Positions 44,275-50,442 of a stretch of DNA of 50,442 nucleotides are shown here, in pieces. The notes below the pieces were generated by a model, which saw only the letters and a list, made by a program, of their open reading frames with translations, ran no database searches and had not been told where the DNA came from. Source of the stretch: Anaerotalea alkaliphila (GTDB lineage: Bacteria; Bacillota; Clostridia; Lachnospirales; Vallitaleaceae). The translations under genes were made by a program, and so were the position numbers. The DNA is taken from contig NZ_JAAEEH010000023.1 of the NCBI RefSeq assembly GCF_010179735.1, positions 1 through 50,442 on the forward strand, read 5' to 3'. Every line of letters starts with the position of its first letter. Position 1 is the stretch's first letter.

Positions 44275-45294
44275 ATGAAAACAATTAAAAAAGAAAAGAA
44301 ATTATGTCTCATCTGTATGGAAGAGCATGAAGTGCAAACAGTTATTCTAGAGGATATAGAAGAGTTTAAAGGTATAGAAGTATCCTTTGATGCAACATAT
44401 GAGTATTGTGCTCATGCAGATGAATATCTTGAAACAGAAGATATGATCAAGGCTAATAGCCTAGCGATGAAAGATGCTTATAGAGAAAAAGTAGGTCTAT
44501 TAACCTCTCAAGAAATCATTAGGATTAGAGATAAGTATGAAGTAAGTCAAAAGGACTTTTCAGAAATCCTAGACTGGGGAAGAGCTACAATTACAAGATA
44601 TGAAAACCATCAAGTCCAGGATCGTGCTCATGACGATGTACTAAGAAAAATCGATTCAGATCCTAAATGGTTTCTACAAATGTTAACTAGAGCTAAAGGT
44701 AAAATCTCCGATAAAGCCTATGACAAATATCATAAATCAGCAAGCACAGAGTTCAGAAGAATGAAAAATCGTTACTTGATGGATTCGATTCAAGCCCTAT
44801 ATGCTGATTTTGTTGATGACATTATAACCGGTGGGGTAGAACTGAATTTGAATAAAGTGATAGAAATCATTAATTATTACGCTTCAAAAGTTTCCAGTCT
44901 TCACAAAGTAAAGTTAATGAAGATGCTATGGTATGGAGATAGTGTCAGCTATAAAAGAAGAGGAAAATCTATAACTGGCCTAGTGTATAGCGCTTTACCT
45001 ATGGGTGCAGTACCAGAAGGATATGAACAGATTTTAGATTTGGATGGCGTGGAATTTGAAACAGTTCTATATGATTTAGATCGTATGGGCTATAAGTTTT
45101 ACCCGGTGGAAGGTTTTCAAATCAAAGAACTAACTCCTGAGGAAATTGAAATATTGGATACAGTTATAGCAGAAGTTGGGCATTTAAACTCCCAGGAGAT
45201 TATAGATAAAATGCATGATGAAGATGCATATAAATGCACAGGTAGGAATTGTACAATTCCCTTTTCTTATGCAGGAAAGCTTTCAATCCATTAA
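44275..45294 (+). CDS. MqsA/Panacea-type antitoxin
   Basis: A 339-residue antitoxin. N-terminus has a CLIC pair and later YEYC, the MqsA-like zinc domain; residues 80-135 form an HTH (LLTSQEIIRIRDKYEVSQKDFSEILDWGRATITRYE). Residues 190-300 form a Panacea (DUF4065, SocA-like) domain with VSSLHKVKLMKMLWYGDSVS and ITGLVYSALPMGAVPEGYE. Panacea domains are known to neutralise many unrelated toxins. GAGGTG lies six bases before the ATG at 44275. It should both neutralise the preceding protein and repress the operon. Confidence 0.8.
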   Translation: MKTIKKEKKLCLICMEEHEVQTVILEDIEEFKGIEVSFDATYEYCAHADEYLETEDMIKANSLAMKDAYREKVGLLTSQEIIRIRDKYEVSQKDFSEILDWGRATITRYENHQVQDRAHDDVLRKIDSDPKWFLQMLTRAKGKISDKAYDKYHKSASTEFRRMKNRYLMDSIQALYADFVDDIITGGVELNLNKVIEIINYYASKVSSLHKVKLMKMLWYGDSVSYKRRGKSITGLVYSALPMGAVPEGYEQILDLDGVEFETVLYDLDRMGYKFYPVEGFQIKELTPEEIEILDTVIAEVGHLNSQEIIDKMHDEDAYKCTGRNCTIPFSYAGKLSIH

Positions 45295-45302
45295 AAAAGT
45301 TT

Positions 45303-45330
45303 AGCTCATCACTAATGTGGTGGGCTTTTT
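45303..45330 (+). terminator. Intrinsic terminator after Panacea gene
   Basis: 10-bp stem AGCTCATCAC/GTGGTGGGCT (two wobbles) with loop TAAT and TTTTT. Confidence 0.8.
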
Positions 45331-45348
45331 ATTTTGCTCGGTAAAAGG

Positions 45349-45411
45349 AACCCGCCAAGAAGGTATCTAGGCTCGGTAAAGTCCCGAACTTAGACTGAAT
45401 ATTGGTGGGTT
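45349..45411 (+). ncRNA. Conserved right-arm hairpin, copy 4
   Basis: 10-bp outer stem AACCCGCCAA/TTGGTGGGTT (45349-45358, 45402-45411) with the core CTAGGCTCGG...CCGAACTTAGA seen in the other copies. Confidence 0.6.
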
Positions 45412-45422
45412 AGCTGCTTTTC

Positions 45423-45535
45423 TTAGAAAATTAGGTTTATAAGCGATTTTAGGGGATAAAGCTTAAAGACGGACTACAGGACCTAATTTCTAAAAAAAGC
45501 CGTTATAGGGCAAACTGAAGGCTCGTTTTTTGAAA
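45423..45535 (+). ncRNA. Conserved noncoding block of unknown function, copy 2
   Basis: A 13-bp stem with one bulge (45423-45436 with 45481-45493) encloses about 44 bases, followed by CAAACTGAAGGCTCG and TTTTTT. Shares sequence blocks with 38484-38586. No conserved frame. Confidence 0.45.
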
Positions 45536-45635
45536 AGGCCCTTTAAAATTTGCTGATTTCGTGTACGGATAGCATTAATTTTATAAAACGCATCTTATAA
45601 ATTGCTTTACGAGTATATACAGAAACCAAAGGTCA

Positions 45636-45669
45636 ACTCATCACATTCGTTGTGGTGGGTTTCTTTTTT
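45636..45669 (+). terminator. Intrinsic terminator near right end of unit 4
   Basis: 9-bp stem ACTCATCAC/GTGGTGGGT (45636-45644, 45652-45660), followed by TTCTTTTTTTT. The bases between 45536 and 45635 show nothing recognisable. Confidence 0.75.
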
Positions 45670-45707
45670 TTGTCCAAAATCATCTTTTTATTGACATTCT
45701 TCTGTGT

Positions 45708-45750
45708 ATTGGGTTTCCTTTTTATCCTTTTAGATTCGAGGCGAGAAAGA
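45708..45750. other. Right end (putative attR), family-B type, copy 2
   Basis: Identical 43 bp to 33830-33872, again ending GGCGAGAAAGA at the FEKE codons of a truncated recombinase gene, here an LSR1. Confidence 0.65.
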
Positions 45751-46936
45751 AAATTTTCATACGGGAGATATGCAGAGTGAATTTATCCTTACCATGCTTG
45801 CTGCAACGGCTCAGGAAGAAAGCCGAAGCATATCAGAAAATATCAGCTGGGCAACATCAAAACGTTTTGAACAAGGAGAAGCCAGGTTTGCAAGAATCCT
45901 AGGCTACAAAAAAGTAAAGGGAAAACCCTGGGTCATTGATGAAAGAGAAGCTTCAACAGTGAGAGAAATCTTTAGGCAATATGTAGAGGGTAACACCCCT
46001 ACGGAAATTGCAAATTATTTGATACGCAACAATTATGTAAAAGTAAATGGTAGAAGAGACTGGACCAATGTGGCCATTATATCTATCCTTAAAAATGAAA
46101 AATATGTGGGAGATGTTCTTTGCCAAAAGACATACACAGAAGATTATCTCACCCATAAAACACGAGTGAATAAAGGAGAAAAAACCCAGTACCTTATCCA
46201 AAATAATCATGAAGGAATCATTGATAGGGAGACATTTGATAAAGTCCAAAAGATGCTTAAGCCAAAATCTAAGGGTGTTAAGCGAGGGCCGAGTAAACGG
46301 TATGATTTAACGGGAAGAGTTGCTTGCTCAGAGTGTGGCGCTAACTTTCACCGTTACAAAACCAGAGGTTATGTTACATGGCGCTGTAGCAATCGCAGGA
46401 AAAGCACTCGCCTATGTAACATGACAAGTGTAAGGGACGAGATCCTCTTAAAAGCACTTAAAAAAGCATTTATCGAAAAGCATGAAATCGACCCTAAGAG
46501 TTCAGGAAAAAGGCAAATTATAAAGCTAATGAAAAACCTACAAAATACAGATGTATTAAGAGACGGGGAACAGAACCGCTTAAGGCTTGAACTTGAAAAA
46601 GCCCTCTTTGCTGAAAGTATGGCTGTGCTGGATAATAAAGATGAAAAAGAGCTAAAAGATCACAGGGAAGCTATCGAAAAAACCATAGCAGAAAAAGAAG
46701 TATGGTGGAGATTGGTTGATGCAGATGACCCTTATAGAAAAGAAGCACTAGAAGAGCTAGGGAAAATAAAAGATGCTACTAACCCTTTAAAAGAACTGTA
46801 TAAACAACTGGACAATATTAAATTCTTAAGAGCCTGGATGACACGCATAGAAGCGAAGTCATCTTTTTTATTTTCCATCACATGGGTGAGCGGTGAGGAA
46901 ACAGAAGTTGAAGCCAGCGAAGGAGGAGATGATTAA
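45743..46936 (+). pseudogene. 5'-truncated LSR1 of unit 5
   Basis: Homology to LSR1 (20053) begins at GAG AAA GAA AAT and continues NFHTGDMQSEFILTML, through the recombinase domain, zinc ribbon (CSECGANFHRYK) and coiled coil to the stop at 46936. The catalytic Ser and SRFAR segment are lost. The first ATG, 45770, has no ribosome binding site. The stop overlaps the ATG of the next LSR2 (TAATG), the normal LSR1-LSR2 coupling. Confidence 0.8.
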
Positions 46937-48621
46937 TGAGCACAGGGCAAATAGAGAGGGCACCAACAGCTAGAGTTAGGGTAATTCCAGCTAGGACAAG
47001 GACCCCTAGAGATGAAGAACACTTTGACGGGCAAAAGAAACGGATCGGCGTTTACGTTCGTGTATCAACAGACTCCACCATGCAGGCCACCAGTTATGAC
47101 ATTCAAGTATCCTACTTTAAAGAATATGTAGAGAAAAATCCAAACTGGGAGCTTGTAGAAATCTTTGCAGACGAAGGTTTATCAGGAACCTCAACAAAAA
47201 ACCGAGTTGAATTTAACCGAATGATTGAAAGGTGTAAAAACAAGGAAATCGACTATATCATAACCAAGTCCATCAGTAGATTCGCTAGGAATACCCTAGA
47301 CTGCCTTCACTACATTAGAATGCTTAAAAATCTAGGTATTGGGATATTTTTCCAAAAAGAAAATCTCGATACATTGGACAGTAAGAGTGAATTATTTTTG
47401 ACGATTTTATCATCGATGGCTCAGGAAGAGTCCCGCTCCATTTCTGAAAACACCAAGTGGGGAGTACAGAAAAGGTTCCAACAAGGGAAAGCTCATATCC
47501 CCACCACCTACTTTCTAGGCTACACAGAGGATGAAGATGGGAACATTATTATCGATGAAAAACAGGCTGAGGTTGTAAGGCGAATATACAGAGAACTCCT
47601 TGAAGGTAAGGGGACACCAACCATTGCCAAGGGACTGATGAAAGATAAGATTAGAACCGCCAGAAACAAGAAAACCTGGACTTCTGATGCTGTCCTCAAG
47701 ATCCTTAGAAACGAAAAATACAAAGGCGACTGCTTAGCACAAAAGACCGTAACCGTAGATTATCTCACCCATGAAAGGGTCAGAAACAAAGAGCACCAGC
47801 CTCAGTACTATATAAGAAATCACCACCCAGCGATTATCAGCGAGAAAGACTGGGAAAAGGTCCAGGAAGAACTGACAAGACGTAACAAGATGCTAAGGGA
47901 TCCAGATAATAAATACAGCATGACTTACAGCGGAGCGGCACCTTTTTCAAACAAGCTCTTTTGTGGGGAGTGCGGAAGGCCAGTTACTAGAAGGAGGCTT
48001 ACCACCCACTTTGGAGAAGAGAGGATTCCAGCTAAGTTTACTGCTTGGCACTGCAGGGCAGCTTCTAAGAGAGACAAAGAGTTTACAGATTGCAGCTGTA
48101 GTTATATTTGGGAAGAAGAACTGGAAAAAGCCTTTATGAAATTACTCTTTGATATTAAGAAAGATAAAAACCGTCTACTGAAAGATGTGGAGCTTGCTAT
48201 CGAGGAAGCTTCATTAACAGAAGAGGAAGAACGTAGGCTAAATGAACTAGGCATTCAAATAGAAAGAATTGCTGATAAAATAACGGAAATGGCAACAAGA
48301 GCTTCAGGAAATAATGAAGTTGTTTATGAAGCGACGATGAGGCACATGATCTATGAACAGGAAATCCTGCAGATGGAGCATGATGGGCTAAATGAAAACA
48401 AAAAAGAAAGCGAATACCTAAAAGAGAATATAAAAATCTTACTTGAAGATTTAGAAAAAATAGAAGGCCCAGAGGAACCCTTTGATGAAGATATTTTTAA
48501 GAGGACCGTAGAAAGGGGAACGGTATTTGCGAAGTGGCAGGTAGAGCTTCACTTAAAATGCGGAGTCTCCTACAAGGTATCTGCTAAAAGAAGACCACAA
48601 AGGAGCAAAAAGGAAAAATAA
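46936..48621 (+). CDS. Large serine recombinase LSR2 of unit 5
   Basis: A 561-residue intact LSR. YVRVS (Ser44), SISRFARNTLD, recombinase domain with TYFLGYTEDED, zinc ribbon FCGECGRPVTRRR, coiled coil and closing strands. GGAGGAGA precedes the ATG, coupled to the LSR1 remnant. Close orthologue of the gene at 21696. It reads RNEKY at the site where family-A ends cut the B-family LSR2 genes (NEKF), so it is a related but not identical target. Confidence 0.9.
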   Translation: MSTGQIERAPTARVRVIPARTRTPRDEEHFDGQKKRIGVYVRVSTDSTMQATSYDIQVSYFKEYVEKNPNWELVEIFADEGLSGTSTKNRVEFNRMIERCKNKEIDYIITKSISRFARNTLDCLHYIRMLKNLGIGIFFQKENLDTLDSKSELFLTILSSMAQEESRSISENTKWGVQKRFQQGKAHIPTTYFLGYTEDEDGNIIIDEKQAEVVRRIYRELLEGKGTPTIAKGLMKDKIRTARNKKTWTSDAVLKILRNEKYKGDCLAQKTVTVDYLTHERVRNKEHQPQYYIRNHHPAIISEKDWEKVQEELTRRNKMLRDPDNKYSMTYSGAAPFSNKLFCGECGRPVTRRRLTTHFGEERIPAKFTAWHCRAASKRDKEFTDCSCSYIWEEELEKAFMKLLFDIKKDKNRLLKDVELAIEEASLTEEEERRLNELGIQIERIADKITEMATRASGNNEVVYEATMRHMIYEQEILQMEHDGLNENKKESEYLKENIKILLEDLEKIEGPEEPFDEDIFKRTVERGTVFAKWQVELHLKCGVSYKVSAKRRPQRSKKEK

Positions 48622-48658
48622 CCCCAAAGTGAATAGAAAAAAGTAAGTAAATGAAAAT

Positions 48659-48758
48659 AACTTCTTTCATACCAGAGATAGTACTTGCATTATCTTTGGA
48701 CTAGAGCCATTAATAACATACCTGCTATTTTAGCAGGATCGCTCTAGAGAAAGGAGTT
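48659..48758 (+). promoter_or_regulatory. SD-sequestering leader of LSR3, best-folded copy
   Basis: AACTTCTTTC (48659-48668) pairs with GAAAGGAGTT (48749-48758). Inside: CCAGAGATA/TATCTTTGG (48672-48680, 48691-48699) with loop GTACTTGCAT; CTAGAGC/GCTCTAG (48701-48707, 48741-48747) closing around CCTGCT/AGCAGG (48721-48726, 48732-48737). Stem sequences differ from copy 23427 but pairing is kept and the loop is the same. Confidence 0.7.
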
Positions 48759-48764
48759 TTTATT

Positions 48765-50327
48765 TTGGAAAAGAAAACAGTGGAAGTACTGTGGCCAGAG
48801 GAAAAAGAAGGCCCAGTTAAAGAGAGTAATGGAAAGTTAAGGGTTGCTGCTTATTGTCGGGTAAGTGATATTTATGGCGATGACAAAAGAAGTTCTTTAG
48901 AAAATCAGATGGATTATTACTCAAAGTACATTCTCCAACATGAAGATTATAAACTTGTAGGTATCTACTACGATAGTGGCGTTTCAGGCATGACTATACA
49001 AAAGAGACCTGGATTTAAAAGACTTATTAGACATTGCCTTGAACGCCGAATTGATGTAGTAATAACAAAGAGCATCTCTAGGTTTTCTAGAAACTCCAAA
49101 GATTTGCTTGAAACTGTAGAATTACTAAAAGAACATAATATTACTGTAATATTCGAGAAAGAAAAAATTGACTCAATGAAAACAAGGAACAAGTTTTTTC
49201 TTACTGCTTTATCAGCTGTTTACCAGCAAGAGGCATTAGAGATATCAGAAAATAATAAATTGAGTGCTGAAAACAGGAATAAAATGGGGAGACCGATCTT
49301 CCGAAACCAGTATGGATATCGAGTGGTTGAAATTGATGGAAGGAGGACTTTTGAGATTGTTGATGATGAAGCAAGGGTGATTAAATATATTTACAAGACA
49401 TTTCTTGAAGGCAACAGTACAACAAAAATTGCATTAGAGCTCACAGAAAGTGGTATTAGAACGCCCTCTGGCAATGAAATATGGCGAGATTCAAGCGTTA
49501 AAAATATCCTTAGGAACAACAATTACTTGGGAGATCGGCTAACCAATGAGTATGTAAGTTTGTTAATGGAAAGAAGATACATCCGTAATGAAGGGCAGGA
49601 AAATCGATATTATATTAAGAATACCCACCCTGCGATTATTGATGAAGAAGCATTTCATAAAGTGCAAGAAATCTTAATAAGTAAGCAAGTGACCAATAAA
49701 CCTCCTATGAAGAGTTATCCACTTTCAAAGAGAATAATATGTGCTTACTGTGGATGGCCATATTACCATAGCAAAAAAAGAGATAGCCATCGTTGGAAAT
49801 GCGGCTTAAAGGGTAACCATGCTACTTTATGTGAGTCAAACTCTTTAGCGGAAACTACACTAAATGAAATGATGAAACAGGCTTTAGAAGAACGATATGA
49901 TTTTCAGAATCCAGGTGCTCTTAAACGATTAAAACAGGATCTTGAACGTCTTAATAATAACGACCGGTTTGAACTTCATCGGATGAGCAATTTGATGAGT
50001 CTATTATCAGCAAAAGAAGAGTTAGCCATTTCAGAAGGAATAGAGAGAGACCTATTGATAGAAAAGGTGGAAGAGATAGAAAGTGAAATCCTAGCCTTTG
50101 AAGATTTAGCTTCAAAAATTGAAGAAGATAGAGTATACAGAGAAAAGGCATTAGAAATGATTGTAAAGAGTAAGACTTTAGAAGACGTTATTAAGTCTTT
50201 AGACGCATCAATTCTACGGGCTTGGATTATGGAAATTAGTGTGTTGACTAAGAATGATTTTAAAGTAAGGTGGTTAGATGATTCCTATGAAGAAATAGGG
50301 GACTATATTTCCATTAAGACCAGCTAA
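48765..50327 (+). CDS. Large serine recombinase LSR3, single-length
   Basis: A 520-residue single LSR, homologous to the first half of the double recombinases. YCRVS (Ser34), SISRFSRNSKD, zinc ribbon CAYCGWPYYHSK, coiled coil, closing strands ending EEIGDYISIKTS. It starts with TTG behind AAAGGAG. No second LSR follows before the window ends. It shows that the doubles arose by fusing an LSR3 to a downstream LSR4. Its FEKE codons read TTCGAGAAAGA, the same target as that used by family-B ends. Confidence 0.9.
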   Translation: MEKKTVEVLWPEEKEGPVKESNGKLRVAAYCRVSDIYGDDKRSSLENQMDYYSKYILQHEDYKLVGIYYDSGVSGMTIQKRPGFKRLIRHCLERRIDVVITKSISRFSRNSKDLLETVELLKEHNITVIFEKEKIDSMKTRNKFFLTALSAVYQQEALEISENNKLSAENRNKMGRPIFRNQYGYRVVEIDGRRTFEIVDDEARVIKYIYKTFLEGNSTTKIALELTESGIRTPSGNEIWRDSSVKNILRNNNYLGDRLTNEYVSLLMERRYIRNEGQENRYYIKNTHPAIIDEEAFHKVQEILISKQVTNKPPMKSYPLSKRIICAYCGWPYYHSKKRDSHRWKCGLKGNHATLCESNSLAETTLNEMMKQALEERYDFQNPGALKRLKQDLERLNNNDRFELHRMSNLMSLLSAKEELAISEGIERDLLIEKVEEIESEILAFEDLASKIEEDRVYREKALEMIVKSKTLEDVIKSLDASILRAWIMEISVLTKNDFKVRWLDDSYEEIGDYISIKTS

Positions 50328-50442
50328 TAAAAGTCAATAGCTGAGATCAAAAAACTTTAAAAATTGAGTTTTAAAAAAGCGTATAGCAAAGCTAGCCAAT
50401 AGCAAAATCCGAACATTGGCATTTGGTTGGCATATGAGACAC
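50328..50442 (+). other. Right edge, no gene seen
   Basis: 115 A/T-rich bases after LSR3. No terminator, open frame or repeat that I can support. Confidence 0.5.

Noticed and set aside
23995-45750. Simple tandem duplication of one A-B block
   Set aside because: Not excluded, but the same B-type end also joins an LSR1 at the same codons (45743), and cargo genes differ between blocks, which a plain duplication would not produce. Kept as the main alternative.
28099-46936. Silent-cassette shuffling system (shufflon-like) for recombinase genes
   Set aside because: All fragments are in one orientation, no inverted crossover sites flank them, and each is followed by a full set of downstream genes and a unit end; nested insertion explains this more simply.
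19999-50327. Diversity-generating retroelement or retron
   Set aside because: No reverse transcriptase and no template/variable repeat pair seen.
1-50442. tRNA or rRNA genes and a tRNA attachment site
   Set aside because: I looked for cloverleaf and TTCRANYC-like signals and saw none I could support.

Overview
The window looks like part of a low-GC Bacillota (probably Clostridia) chromosome. It holds the late half of a tailed-phage genome (prophage), followed by a long, almost entirely plus-strand array of large serine recombinase (LSR) genes. The basis is family resemblance of the proteins, strong AGGAGG ribosome binding sites, many T-rich intrinsic terminators, and the gene order head, tail, lysis, LSR integrases that is common in clostridial prophages.

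Positions 1-19821 form the prophage structural and lysis module: ClpP-type prohead protease, HK97-type major capsid protein, head fibre, head-tail connector, head closure, HK97-gp10-like protein, tail terminator, phi13-type major tail protein with an Ig-like domain, tail chaperones G and GT with a textbook -1 frameshift signal, tape measure, Tal-like tail protein, putative receptor-binding propeller, holin and SPOR-amidase. Three foreign pieces interrupt it. A recombinase-in-trio (RIT) element with three tyrosine recombinases sits in the start of the gp10 gene (about 3426-6931). An AbiEi-like/AlbA_2-ATPase pair (9379-11565) lies between the chaperones and the tape measure. A RloA/RloB (AbiL-like) pair with its own promoter (16743-18767) lies between holin and amidase.

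Positions 19900-50327 are dominated by LSR genes. The prophage carries LSR1, LSR2 and a 1312-residue protein that fuses two complete LSRs plus a C-terminal winged helix. To its right lie four more right arms, each starting with an LSR gene that has lost its 5' part: LSR2 (28099), double LSR (33865), LSR2 (38802), LSR1 (45743). Two alternating families are visible. Family A (units at 20053 and 33865) has the 1312-type double LSR and an SSFNK-type antitoxin. Family B (units at 28099 and 38802) has 1211/1215-residue double LSRs. Each unit ends with its own cargo (orphan antitoxin, XRE regulator, antitoxin+GNAT toxin, MqsR-like+Panacea pair), conserved hairpins, and a right-end sequence abutting the next truncated recombinase gene. 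A-type ends always abut LSR2 at one codon. B-type ends always abut an LSR gene at its FEKE codons.

The simplest reading, which is inference, is a Russian-doll stack. A-type elements integrated into the integrase genes of B-type elements and B-type into A-type, repeatedly, with the intact prophage at 1-28097 the youngest. The missing 5' halves should lie left of this window in mirror order. Further features are a conserved leader that can sequester the Shine-Dalgarno of every third or double LSR gene, internal ribosome binding sites at the fusion joints, and a conserved noncoding block of unknown function in two arms.
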